Positions 34,453-42,901 of a DNA stretch of 64,000 nucleotides are shown here, piece after piece (positions within the stretch are counted from its first letter, which is position 1; each line of letters begins with the position of its first letter). This DNA is from an uncultured Pseudomonadota bacterium (GTDB taxonomy: Bacteria > Myxococcota_A > UBA796 > SXON01). The position numbers were made by a program, and so were the translations under genes. The stretch lies in the NCBI GenBank assembly GCA_903900265.1, contig CAIUMM010000210.1, positions 26,123 to 90,122 on the forward strand, read 5' to 3'. Below the pieces are notes generated by a model. The model was not told the origin of the DNA. It ran no database searches and worked only from the letters and a program-made list of their open reading frames with translations.

Positions 34453-34811
34453 CGGGTTGCGGTGTCGCAGCCTTCGTCGATCACGCCGTCGCAGTTGTCA
34501 TCGAAGTTGTTGCAGGTCTCTTCGGCGGCGGGGCTGAACTCGGCGGCGCGGTCGTTGCAGTCGGTGCTGTCATCCACCCAACCGTCGAGCGCGACGCAGG
34601 TCTTCTTGCCCTGCGCAGCGCCGAAGCCGTCGTCGTCGTCGTCGGCATAGACGGTGAACTCTAGGCCGAGGCTGGGATCTTCGTCGTCACAGTCCTGACA
34701 GGCGTCGACGCCATCGCCGTCTGCGTCCTGAATGTTGCAGGAGCAACCTCCGGCAAGCAGGAGTCCGAGCGTCAGCAGGGGGCGGAGGCATACGAGGGGG
34801 AGGGTGCGCAT
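34449..34811 (-). CDS. Small MopE-repeat lipoprotein
   Basis: A 120-aa protein: lipoprotein signal ending in LLLAGGC, then two putative metal-binding MopE-type units (DADGDGVDACQDCDDEDPSL and CNDRAAEFSPAAEETCNNFD, ending NCDGVIDEGC). The start is the ATG before RTLPLVCLR. It is translationally coupled (4 bp) to the LuxC-like gene and follows the PlsC gene by about 40 bp. The motif is linked to copper binding in Methylococcus MopE; metal identity here is not known. Confidence 0.78.
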   Translation of the reverse strand: MRTLPLVCLRPLLTLGLLLAGGCSCNIQDADGDGVDACQDCDDEDPSLGLEFTVYADDDDDGFGAAQGKKTCVALDGWVDDSTDCNDRAAEFSPAAEETCNNFDDNCDGVIDEGCDTATR

Positions 34812-34852
34812 TCGGCGATTGTCGCGCGTTCTGGTGGGCCGCGCAACCCTTT

Positions 34853-35644
34853 TCAGGGTTCCGCGCTGAAGGGCGCGTCGGCGCCGCGCGCGCGCGCCAT
34901 GGTGGTGACCTGCGCCCACACTCGCTCGGCGAACGCCTCGGCGGCCTCTTCGGGGGCGCGCCGCATCGGCTCCCCGATCTGCAGCCCCATCGACTGGAAC
35001 GGCATCGCGTAGATGCCGCTGGCAGGGACGCCGCGCTCGGTGCCCCAGGTGCAGCAGGGCACGACGACACGGTCGGCCTGCGCCGCAGCTTGGACGAGGC
35101 GTAGATGCGCTTTCGAAGACAATCTTCCATCTCGCGTCCGCGTGCCTTCCGGGAACACGTGCACGTTCGCGCCGCCCGCGAGCAGCTCGAGCGTGTCACT
35201 CACCACCCGCCCGCGCCCGTCTTTGCTGCGACGATCAAAGAAGATCGCGCCGGACAACCAGCCGTTCAAGCCGAAGAACGGGATCCAGGCGACCTCTTTC
35301 TTGGAGACGCCCTGACTGCGCGTGTGCAGGATCAGCAGCGCCACGTCCAGCCAGCTCCGATGGTTGGAGACCACCAAATAGCCGCCTTCTTGCGGGAGGT
35401 TCTCTCTGCCGATGATCTGATCGCGGATGAACAGCACCGGATGCAGACACCCCCACGCAAAATACCGCGCGCCCCAGATGGTGTAGCGCTCCCTTTTCCC
35501 GCGCGGAAGGAACGCGAACGGGTAGATCGGGATGCTGGAGGTGGCTGCGAAGACCAGCACCACGAGCATGCCGCCGACTGCCCAAAGTGCGCCAAAAAGC
35601 CGTTTCACGTCGCTACGCCTAACCCTGTGACGCGCCGGTGACAT
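34853..35644 (-). CDS. plsC: 1-acyl-glycerol-3-phosphate acyltransferase (PlsC family)
   Basis: A 263-aa membrane-associated acyltransferase. NHRSWLD carries the catalytic NHxxxxD motif and VFPEGTRTRDG the glycerol-phosphate-binding block III motif. FGLNGWLSGAIFFDRRSKDG lies between them as in PlsC. A hydrophobic helix (about 17-45) anchors it in the membrane. It makes phosphatidic acid from lysophosphatidate. The ATG at 35644 has GAGG eight bases upstream; a GTG at 35608 is an alternative that starts nearer the hydrophobic helix. Second gene of a minus-strand operon. Confidence 0.85.
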   Translation of the reverse strand: MSPARHRVRRSDVKRLFGALWAVGGMLVVLVFAATSSIPIYPFAFLPRGKRERYTIWGARYFAWGCLHPVLFIRDQIIGRENLPQEGGYLVVSNHRSWLDVALLILHTRSQGVSKKEVAWIPFFGLNGWLSGAIFFDRRSKDGRGRVVSDTLELLAGGANVHVFPEGTRTRDGRLSSKAHLRLVQAAAQADRVVVPCCTWGTERGVPASGIYAMPFQSMGLQIGEPMRRAPEEAAEAFAERVWAQVTTMARARGADAPFSAEP

Positions 35645-35689
35645 GGCGGCAGCCTCACAACCCGGTGCATCCGCGGAGGGTGGGGCGCT

Positions 35690-36103
35690 TCAGCGGATCT
35701 GCTTCTCCAGCTCCCGCAGCAGCTGACCCGCGGGCCCGTGCCGGTTGGCGCAGACGCAGCGCTTGTACGACTTCCAGAGCTCGCCGAGGTACGGATCCGC
35801 CGCCAAGCGGTGTTCATCTGGTTGGGGGTCGTCGACGGCGATGTCGGCGCGCGCGAACCCCCGCCGACGGTGCAATGCGCGCAGCGCCTCGATAAAGGTT
35901 TCCCCTACGCCCGCTTCTCCACGTTTTTGCAGCTCGATGTAGGCGCGCCAAAGCCCGCTCTCCGGCAGGTCAGGACCGTTGACGCTGGGGACGCGCAGCA
36001 TACGAAGCAGCTCGCGGGTGGGCATCTGCTCATGGAGCGTCGCGTGCGCTGTGGTGGGCTCCGCCTCGGCGTCGGGGACGTCAACAGGGGACGATGTCGG
36101 CAT
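35690..36103 (-). CDS. Hypothetical protein
   Basis: A 137-aa soluble protein with no recognised family. The N-terminus is acidic/Pro-rich; a central helical block (MPTRELLRMLRVPSVNGPDL, then LWRAYIELQKRG) is followed by another (YLGELWKSYKRCVCANRHGP) with CVC. The ATG at 36103 has GAGG seven bases upstream. It is the first gene of the lipid-related minus-strand operon with PlsC, so a role near that pathway is possible but not shown. Confidence 0.55.
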   Translation of the reverse strand: MPTSSPVDVPDAEAEPTTAHATLHEQMPTRELLRMLRVPSVNGPDLPESGLWRAYIELQKRGEAGVGETFIEALRALHRRRGFARADIAVDDPQPDEHRLAADPYLGELWKSYKRCVCANRHGPAGQLLRELEKQIR

Positions 36104-36228
36104 CGGCGGTCCTCGTGTAACGAAATGGTAGCACACCTCGTCCGCGCTCCTCGCAACATCCCGCGGCGCGCCGGTGAAGACGGAGGCGTGTTGGCGCGTA
36201 CGGTAAATTCAGTGGTTAGGATGGCATC

Positions 36229-37032
36229 ATGCTTACGATTCTCTTGTTGACCGGCTGCGGTGCGGATCTCTCCGGGTTCATCCCCACGGTGAAGTTCAGT
36301 CGCTTCAGCGTGAGCGATCTCGACTTTGAGCACATTGACACGGACTTTGTGTTCACCGTAGACAACCCCAACCCCATCGGGGTCCCGCTCGATCGGTTCA
36401 ACTACGACTTGTCGCTGATGGACGTCTCCATCCTGTACGGCAGCGACCCGCAGGGTCTGGAGCTGGTCGCCGAAGGGTCGAGCGAGGTCGCGCTCCCGGT
36501 CTCTCTGGACTTTGTAAGCGTCTATGACGCGATCACCGCCACGCGCGGCGTCGACAACGTCGGGTTTGGGCTCGCCGGCGACTTCGGCTTTGACTCGGAC
36601 ATCGGACCGGTCGACATCACCTACGACGAGCACGGTGATTTTCCCGCGTTGCGCACGCCCAAAATCAAGCTCGGCAAGCTGAAGGTCAACTCCATCGGGT
36701 CGTCCAGCGTCGACTTCGGCCTGAACATCGACGTCGACAACGATCACGGCTCAGCGCTCGGGTTCACCGACATGGGCCTGAAGGTCAAGTTCGCAGGGAT
36801 TCAAGTCGGAAACGGCTCGATCAGCGACCTCGGTTCGGTAGAGGGCGCGAGCACGCAGACCCTGACCTTGCCGTTTTCAGTGGACTACGCCGACGCGATC
36901 AACGCGATCACCGCGATCGCCACCGGTCAGAAGCTGAAGGTGGATCTCGACGCCGACGTCACCGTGAGCACGCCTTTTGGGCCGGTGCCGCTGCACATCG
37001 ACGAAGGCGGGGACCTTTCGGTGACTGAGTAG
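36229..37032 (+). CDS. LEA14-like (WHy domain) lipoprotein
   Basis: A 267-aa lipoprotein with a very short signal and lipobox LLTGC (C10). Two LEA type 2/WHy-like beta-sandwich units follow: VSDLDFEHIDTDFVFTVDNP with NPIGVPLDRFNYDLS, and a second copy VNSIGSSSVDFGLNIDVDND with ALGFTDMGLKVKF. The NPN/NPxxxP pattern is the family hallmark. Such proteins are periplasmic or surface desiccation-stress or structural proteins. It stands alone, divergent from the minus-strand lipid operon. Confidence 0.75.
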   Translation: MLTILLLTGCGADLSGFIPTVKFSRFSVSDLDFEHIDTDFVFTVDNPNPIGVPLDRFNYDLSLMDVSILYGSDPQGLELVAEGSSEVALPVSLDFVSVYDAITATRGVDNVGFGLAGDFGFDSDIGPVDITYDEHGDFPALRTPKIKLGKLKVNSIGSSSVDFGLNIDVDNDHGSALGFTDMGLKVKFAGIQVGNGSISDLGSVEGASTQTLTLPFSVDYADAINAITAIATGQKLKVDLDADVTVSTPFGPVPLHIDEGGDLSVTE

Positions 37033-37078
37033 GCTCGGCGACCCGCACGGTCACCGAGCCGCCGCCGCGGGGGCGGTG

Positions 37079-40000
37079 CTACCAGTTCTGGTTGCCCGAC
37101 GCGCCGTTCACGCCGTCCGCGCCGTCTCCGGCTGCCCCGTCGCCGCCCAAGCCGCCGCGTCCGGCCGACCCTGCTACGCCGTGCGAAAGCGTATTGTCAG
37201 CGGACAACCAGGTCGCTGACGGTGACGAGCCAAACACCAGCGCGGCGTAGCTCGGACCACCCGCGCCACCACCACCGCCGCCGCCGCCGCCGCCCGTTCC
37301 GCCTTCCGCGCCCTTGCCGCCCGATTGGGCCGCCCACGCGTAGGTGGTCTCGCGCGCGCCACCTGCGCCGGGGAGCCCGCCCGCGCCGCCGCGTCCGCCA
37401 TCCCCGCCGTCGCCGCCGAACCCGCCGTTGCCGCCGGAGATCGCGTTGCTCTCGAACACCGGGTACACCGTGGTCGCCGTGCTGTAGCTGACGATCAGGC
37501 CTACCGACGCGCCGCCCGGACCGCCGCCTACGCCGTACACGCCGCCGCATCCGCCAGCACCGCCGCCGCCGCCGGTCCCGCCGTACTGCTTGGCGCCGCA
37601 GGAGCTGGAGACGTCCGCACCGCCGCCGGTGCCGCCGCCGCCACCGCCGAGGCCGTACGCACCGGACGCGCCGTTGCTGCCGCTCACGCCGGTCCAGTAG
37701 CCCGAGGCCACCGAGCCATCGTTGTCCGTCGCGCCCGCGCCCGCGGTCCCGGATGCGCCATCGGTGCCGACCTTGCCGGCCGCGCCGGCGTCCCAGCAGG
37801 TGGAGACGTACGCCGTGCCGCACGCGTAGCTGTAGATCACCGAGCTGCACGCCCCGGCGCCACCGCTGCCGCCCGAAGGCACGCCTGCCGAACCGCTGGG
37901 TTCATACACGCCGTTCGACGGGCAGGTCTCTGCGCCACCTGCTCCACCCGCGGTGGAGACACCGCCGCAGGTGTTCGTGCCGCCGGCGCCGCCGCTGGGC
38001 AAGCTCGTGCAGCTGCCCGTGGTGGAGGCCCTTCCAGCCGATCCAGCGCCGCCGGCGGTGCCGTTGGACCCGTTCGTGCCGTCTTTGCCGTCGCGGCCTG
38101 TTCCGGCTTCGATGTGGTTGGAGCGTACGACGAGGCCGTCGGTGCAGTCCTCTACCCACATCGCGACCGAGGCTTGTCCGGTGCCCGAGCTCGCGACACC
38201 CATGACCGTGAAGCCCTCGAAGATGGTGCTGCTCGAGATGCCCGACGCGAGCACGGTGGCCGGCGAAGACGCCGAGGAGCCGATGCCGTCGATGCGCGTG
38301 GTGTAGGTGCCGATGTCCCGGGTGGCGTAGGTGGTGTCGTAGCCGCCGTAGACGTTGATGCCGTCGAGCAGCTCGATGTTCTCGGTGTAGGTGCCTTCGG
38401 ACACGATGACGTAGGCAGCGCCGCTGACATCGGCGAGATCGATGCCGTCCTGGATGCTGTCCAGCGGGTCCGCCGCGGTGCCGGCGCCCGTGGGCGAGCC
38501 GGAGGTGCTGACGTAGACCGCGTTGGTGGGCGGACCGTCCGAGCCGTCACAGTCGGCGTCTACGCCGTCGAAGGGCGCGTCCGTCGCGGAGATGTACTGG
38601 CACTCGCAGCCGTCGGCCTGAGTCCCGTTCACGTCGTAGAACCCGGAGTCGCAGGTGTAGTCACACATCGGCGTGGTGCGCGTGGTGTCGCAGAACGGCG
38701 AGGCGTTGTCGAAGCTGTAGGCCGCGCAGTCGTTGCCGCAGCTCCCGCAGTCGGTCTCGAGCACGTACTTGGCGCCAGAGCGGTACGGATCGTCGGAGGT
38801 GCCGTCGCAGTCGTTGTCGACATAGTCGCAGACGTCGGTGGCGACTGGATTGATGGCGCTGTTCGCGTCGTTGCAGTCTCCGGAGACCGAGACGCTGCCT
38901 GCGGGGGGCGTGCACGCGGCGCCGCTGGTCGCGCCGTAGCCGTCGCGGTCGCTGTCGGTGTAGTAGGTGGTCGCGTCGACGGAGTCCGAGCCGTCGGTGA
39001 TGGTGTCGCAGTCGTCGTCCCACCCGTTGCAGTACTCGACCTCGGCGGGGTTCGCGGCGGCGTTGGTGTCATCGCAGTCTGCGGCGTTGTCGACGTAGCC
39101 CGCGGGCTCTGAGCATTGGGTCACCGCTACGTCGGCGTCCCCGTAGCCGTCGGTGTCGGCATCCGCGTACCACGACGTCGCGCCGCTGGCGTCGGCGCCG
39201 TCGGTCACGCTGTCACAGTCGTTGTCGATTCCGTCGCAGATCTCGACCGCGGAGGGGTTCACGCGGCGGCTGCCGTCGTTGCAGTCGCCGGGGTCTGCGG
39301 TGTAGCCAGCGGGCTTCGAGCAGGACTCGATGGTGACGGTGGTGCCGTAGTTGTCGGAGTCGGCGTCCTGATACCAGGTCGTGGCGTCCGAAGCGCCGTT
39401 GTCCACGGTGCCGTCGCAGTCGTTGTCGAGGCTGTCGCAGACTTCAGACCCGCCGGGGAAGCTTGTCGCGCTGCCGTCGTTGCAGTCCTCGCACGCGGCG
39501 AAGCCGTCCCCGTCGTTGTCGGTGCGCCCGGCGTAGCCGTCGCAGTTCTTGTCGGCTGGGTCGGTGCAGGCTTCGGGCGCGTCGGGGTACACCGTGTTGT
39601 CGGTGTCGTCGCAGTCGGAGTCGTCGGCGACGTAGCCGGGGGCCGCGTCGCACTGGGTGACGGCCACTGAGGCGTCGCCAAAGCCGTCGCCGTCGGTGTC
39701 GGCGTACCAGGTCTCTGCGCCCGCGGCGTCGGCGCCGTCGGTCGCGCCGTCACAGTCGTTGTCGATGCCGTCGCAGATCTCGCTGGCCGAGGGGTTGACC
39801 CGGCGATTGCTGTCGTTGCAGTCGCCGTCGGTCGCCACGTAGCCGGCTGCGCCGTCGCATTGGGTGACCGCCGCGCCACCGCCGTAGCCGTCGGCGTCGG
39901 CGTCGGCGTACCAGTCGGTCCGATCCACGGCGTCGGTGTCGGTCGTGCCGTCGCAGTTGTCGTCGAGGTCATTGCAGATCTCGGTCGCGCCCGGGTGTAT

Positions 40001-41557
40001 GTCGCTGCGCGAGTCGTCGCACTCCTCGCACGCGGAGTAGCCGTCGCCGTCGGTGTCGACGTTGCCGATCGAACCGTCGCAGTTGTAGTCGTTGGTGTCG
40101 GTGCAGGCTTCGGCTGCGCCGGGGTGGAACGCGCTGTCGGTGTCGTCGCAGTCGGTGCCGTACGGCGAGCTGCCGACGGGCATGGAGCACGCCGCCGCGC
40201 CGGTCGCGCCGTCGCCGTAGCCATCGCTGTCGGCGTCGGTGTAGTAGAGCGTGGTCCCGCCGGCTTCGTCGACCGAGCCGTCGCAGTTGTTGTCCTCGCC
40301 GTCGCACACCTCGATGGCGTCGGGGTGGATGTCGTCGTCGTGATCGTCGCAGTCGCCGCCGAACGCCACGTAGCCGACCGGCGCGTCGCAATCGGTGACC
40401 GTGGCTGCGTCGTCGCCGAAGCCGTCCAAGTCTGAGTCCCGGTACCAGACGCTCGCGCCGGCCGCGCCCGCGCCGTCGATGGTGCCGTCGCAGTTATCGT
40501 CGATGCCGTTGCAGATCTCCGTGGCGGTCGGGTTCACGTCGATGTTGGAGTCGTCGCACTCGTCGCACGCCGCGAAGCCGTCGCCGTCGTTGTCCGCGTA
40601 GCCGACCGAGCCGTCGCAGTTGTAGTCGTTGGGATCGCTGCACGCCTCGGCAGCGCCGGGGTTGTAGGCGGGGTCGAGATCGTTGCAGTCGCCGCCGTTG
40701 GGCGCGTAGCCAGCGGGCTGGTCGCACTCGGTCAGCGTGCTGTCGTCGAGTCCGTAGTCGTCGCCGTCGTCGTCCTGGTACCAGGTAGGCGCGTCGGACG
40801 CGAGGTCGTCTACCGTGCCGTCGCAGTCATCGTCGAGCGTGTTGCAGACCTCGAGGCCATCGGGGTTGACCGTGTCGCGGCTGTCGTCGCAGTCTTCGCA
40901 GGCGGGAAAGCCGTCGGCGTCGGCGTCATCGTAGCCTACCGAGCCGTCGCAGTTGTAGTCGTTGGGGTCGAGGCAGTCGGACTCCTCGGCGCCGGGGTTG
41001 TAGGCGGGATCGGCGTCGTCACAGTCGCCGCCGAGCGCGGCGTAGCCAGCGGGCATCTCACAGGCGATGATCGTGTCGTCGTCGGAACCGTAGCCGTCGC
41101 TGTCGGCGTCGGCGTACCAGCTGTCAGCGCCGGGCGCGTTATCCACCGAGCCGTCGCAGTCGTTGTCGATGCCGTCACACACCTCGTCGGCGGCGGGGTT
41201 GACCTCCGCGGCGTTGTCGTCGCAGTCCACCGCGAGGGGAAAACCGTCCAGATCGAGATCATCATCCGGAGTGTCGGCGTTGCAGTCGTTGTCGATGCCG
41301 TCGTAGGGGGTCTCGGGCATGCTCGGGTTGACGTTGGCGTCGCCGTCGTCACAGTCATCGCCGCCGGCCGCGTCGGTCTCAAAGCCGTCGCCGTCGTAGT
41401 CGGCTTCGTTGGAGTCGTAGCCGATCGGGGCGTCGCCCTCGCCGTTGGGGGCCGCCTCTTTCCGGCATCCCACCAGCGCCACTGCGGCTAACAGCGACGG
41501 TACCACGAAGAATCCATAGCGAGAGAAAATGGCTTCAGACGAGGTGAAGACGGACAT
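37079..41557 (-). CDS. Giant MopE-repeat and Gly-rich lipoprotein
   Basis: A 1,492-aa protein. The signal ends in VALVGC (C31), so it is probably a lipoprotein. Residues about 66-920 hold about fifteen putative metal-binding (MopE) units of the form DCDDxxxxxNPxAxExC followed by DNDCDGxxD, separated by WYxDxDxDGYG strands. A Cys-rich junction follows (NDCAAYSFDNASPFC, then CECQYISA). The next part (about 1015-1110) reads as a right-handed beta-helix (VYVSTSGSPTGAGTAADPL, then YVIVSEGTYTENIELLDG). The last 350 residues are collagen-like Gly-rich (GRDGKDGTNGSNGTAGGAG). It would be a long, acidic, calcium- or copper-binding surface fibre. It is divergent from the PEGA gene. Confidence 0.85.
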   Translation of the reverse strand: MSVFTSSEAIFSRYGFFVVPSLLAAVALVGCRKEAAPNGEGDAPIGYDSNEADYDGDGFETDAAGGDDCDDGDANVNPSMPETPYDGIDNDCNADTPDDDLDLDGFPLAVDCDDNAAEVNPAADEVCDGIDNDCDGSVDNAPGADSWYADADSDGYGSDDDTIIACEMPAGYAALGGDCDDADPAYNPGAEESDCLDPNDYNCDGSVGYDDADADGFPACEDCDDSRDTVNPDGLEVCNTLDDDCDGTVDDLASDAPTWYQDDDGDDYGLDDSTLTECDQPAGYAPNGGDCNDLDPAYNPGAAEACSDPNDYNCDGSVGYADNDGDGFAACDECDDSNIDVNPTATEICNGIDDNCDGTIDGAGAAGASVWYRDSDLDGFGDDAATVTDCDAPVGYVAFGGDCDDHDDDIHPDAIEVCDGEDNNCDGSVDEAGGTTLYYTDADSDGYGDGATGAAACSMPVGSSPYGTDCDDTDSAFHPGAAEACTDTNDYNCDGSIGNVDTDGDGYSACEECDDSRSDIHPGATEICNDLDDNCDGTTDTDAVDRTDWYADADADGYGGGAAVTQCDGAAGYVATDGDCNDSNRRVNPSASEICDGIDNDCDGATDGADAAGAETWYADTDGDGFGDASVAVTQCDAAPGYVADDSDCDDTDNTVYPDAPEACTDPADKNCDGYAGRTDNDGDGFAACEDCNDGSATSFPGGSEVCDSLDNDCDGTVDNGASDATTWYQDADSDNYGTTVTIESCSKPAGYTADPGDCNDGSRRVNPSAVEICDGIDNDCDSVTDGADASGATSWYADADTDGYGDADVAVTQCSEPAGYVDNAADCDDTNAAANPAEVEYCNGWDDDCDTITDGSDSVDATTYYTDSDRDGYGATSGAACTPPAGSVSVSGDCNDANSAINPVATDVCDYVDNDCDGTSDDPYRSGAKYVLETDCGSCGNDCAAYSFDNASPFCDTTRTTPMCDYTCDSGFYDVNGTQADGCECQYISATDAPFDGVDADCDGSDGPPTNAVYVSTSGSPTGAGTAADPLDSIQDGIDLADVSGAAYVIVSEGTYTENIELLDGINVYGGYDTTYATRDIGTYTTRIDGIGSSASSPATVLASGISSSTIFEGFTVMGVASSGTGQASVAMWVEDCTDGLVVRSNHIEAGTGRDGKDGTNGSNGTAGGAGSAGRASTTGSCTSLPSGGAGGTNTCGGVSTAGGAGGAETCPSNGVYEPSGSAGVPSGGSGGAGACSSVIYSYACGTAYVSTCWDAGAAGKVGTDGASGTAGAGATDNDGSVASGYWTGVSGSNGASGAYGLGGGGGGTGGGADVSSSCGAKQYGGTGGGGGAGGCGGVYGVGGGPGGASVGLIVSYSTATTVYPVFESNAISGGNGGFGGDGGDGGRGGAGGLPGAGGARETTYAWAAQSGGKGAEGGTGGGGGGGGGGAGGPSYAALVFGSSPSATWLSADNTLSHGVAGSAGRGGLGGDGAAGDGADGVNGASGNQNW
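38790..41362 (-). repeat. About fifteen MopE-type protein repeats encoded in tandem
   Basis: The units alternate between two subtypes: one ending in NDYNCDGSVGYxDxDGDGFxAC and one ending in GIDNDCDGxxDGAxAxGAxxWY. The paired order repeats several times, so the array grew by duplication of two-unit blocks. Confidence 0.8.
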
Positions 41558-41662
41558 GCGGCACCTTGGGCGGGCATCGGGAGCGATGTCGTGGCCTCGT
41601 CGGACTCTACCAGAGGTCGCGGGTCGGTAGGGTGACGCGTACTACCATTTTTCGACGCCGCG

Positions 41663-41677
41663 AGAACGGAACGTTCT
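41663..41677. promoter_or_regulatory. Inverted repeat in the gap between giant MopE and PEGA genes
   Basis: AGAACGGAACGTTCT contains arms AGAAC/GTTCT around a 5-bp centre and an inner perfect palindrome GAACGTTC. It lies in the intergenic region between two divergent genes, so it could be an operator. The spacing (GAAC-N5-GTTC) does not match a standard LexA box. Confidence 0.25.
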
Positions 41678-41857
41678 ACCGTGATCTGCGTGTACTCGTT
41701 CACGACTGCAGCGCAACTGAGTCCCGGCGGTGGTATCCTTGGTGCGTACACCATGCTGAAGCCCAATCCGCTCCCCCAACCTCGCGCCCATGCCGGCGTC
41801 GCTGTTCCCTCCTTCCTCCCGGAGCGGTCTCCGAAGCGCCACGTGGAGCGGGGATTT

Positions 41858-42901
41858 GTGCCGCGCGCCGCTGTGTTGCTGGGCCTTTTGTGGAGCTCCG
41901 GCGCATCCGCGGCCGATGGCATCCTCAGCGTGAAGAGCCCGGTGGAGAACGCCGAAGTGTTCGTCGACGGGCAGAGCCTCGGGCCCGCGCCGGTCACCCG
42001 CTTTCTCGCCCCCGGGCCGCACGCGCTCCGCATCGTCGCCGACAACTTCGATCCGTTCGTACGAAAGTTGCAGATCGAAGACGGAAAAAAGATCGAGATC
42101 AACGCGGTGCTCTCTGCCGGGGTTGGAACTGCGGAGTTTGTAGGTGGCGCAGCTGGCGCGCGGCTTGAGATTGACGGCAAGGAGCGCGGGATGCTGCCGA
42201 TGCGCCTCTCAGATCTCACGCCCGGCGTGCACTCCTGGAAGGTCGCGGCTCCGAAGTTTGAGGCCACGGAAGGCTCACTGGACTTCGTGAAAGGCAAGAA
42301 CTACCTCGTGGAGGTCAAGCTCCAAGGCTCGGCAGGCGTGTTCGTGGTCGAGAGCACCCCGGCCGGGGCGGACGTCTCAATCGATGGCAAGAACGTAGGG
42401 AAAACACCGCTGCGTCTCGAGGGCATCGCCCTTGGCGTGCACGGCGTACTGGTGCAGGCGCCGGACCGCGCGGCGATCATCCGCAGCGTCGACACCACCG
42501 ACGGCAGCCGCGGCGAGCTGAAGGTCTCGCTGCCCAAGGCGGGCAGCTCGTTGAAGATCACCACCGGGAGCCCCAACGCCAAGGTGTTGGTGAACGGCAC
42601 CGTGATCGGCGAGGGCGCCACCGTCAAGTTCGGCCCCTTGGAAAAAGGCAAGGCACAAATAGTGATCGAGGCCGACGGCACCCGCGTGGCCGACACCGTC
42701 AGCGTGCCGGGATCGGGCACGTTGATGTTGCACCGCGCCGGCGACACGATTGAAAAGCAGAAGCCGCTGACCCAGCGCTGGGGCTTCTGGGCCGCCGTAG
42801 GTGGTGGCGTGGCGGTCGGCGCTGGCGCCGGCATCGCGACGGCTGTGGCCGTTCAACCTGATCCTCCGCCTGCGGGCGACACCGTGGTGACCCTGCCATG
42901 A
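41858..42901 (+). CDS. PEGA-domain protein
   Basis: About 347 aa from the GTG at 41858, which gives a proper signal peptide (PRAAVLLGLLWSSGASA) and has GGAG nine bases upstream; an ATG at 41753 would add 35 residues. Four PEGA-type beta units follow: ILSVKSPVENAEVFVDGQSL, then ARLEIDGKERGMLPMRLSD, FVVESTPAGADVSIDGKNVG and LKITTGSPNAKVLVNGTVIG. A C-terminal membrane helix (WGFWAAVGGGVAVGAGAGIA) anchors it. PEGA domains are extracytoplasmic beta modules, often in surface-layer-like proteins. Its stop overlaps the ATG of the giant repeat lipoprotein by 4 bp. Confidence 0.78.
   Translation: MPRAAVLLGLLWSSGASAADGILSVKSPVENAEVFVDGQSLGPAPVTRFLAPGPHALRIVADNFDPFVRKLQIEDGKKIEINAVLSAGVGTAEFVGGAAGARLEIDGKERGMLPMRLSDLTPGVHSWKVAAPKFEATEGSLDFVKGKNYLVEVKLQGSAGVFVVESTPAGADVSIDGKNVGKTPLRLEGIALGVHGVLVQAPDRAAIIRSVDTTDGSRGELKVSLPKAGSSLKITTGSPNAKVLVNGTVIGEGATVKFGPLEKGKAQIVIEADGTRVADTVSVPGSGTLMLHRAGDTIEKQKPLTQRWGFWAAVGGGVAVGAGAGIATAVAVQPDPPPAGDTVVTLP

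Noticed and set aside
37325..39112. A 595-codon plus-strand frame opposite the giant MopE gene
   Set aside because: Ala/Val/Arg-rich low-complexity shadow of the repeat gene; no start signals or motif.
41663..41677. AGAACGGAACGTTCT as a LexA box
   Set aside because: The spacing between GAAC and GTTC is five, not four, and neither flanking gene is DNA-repair related; kept only as a possible operator.
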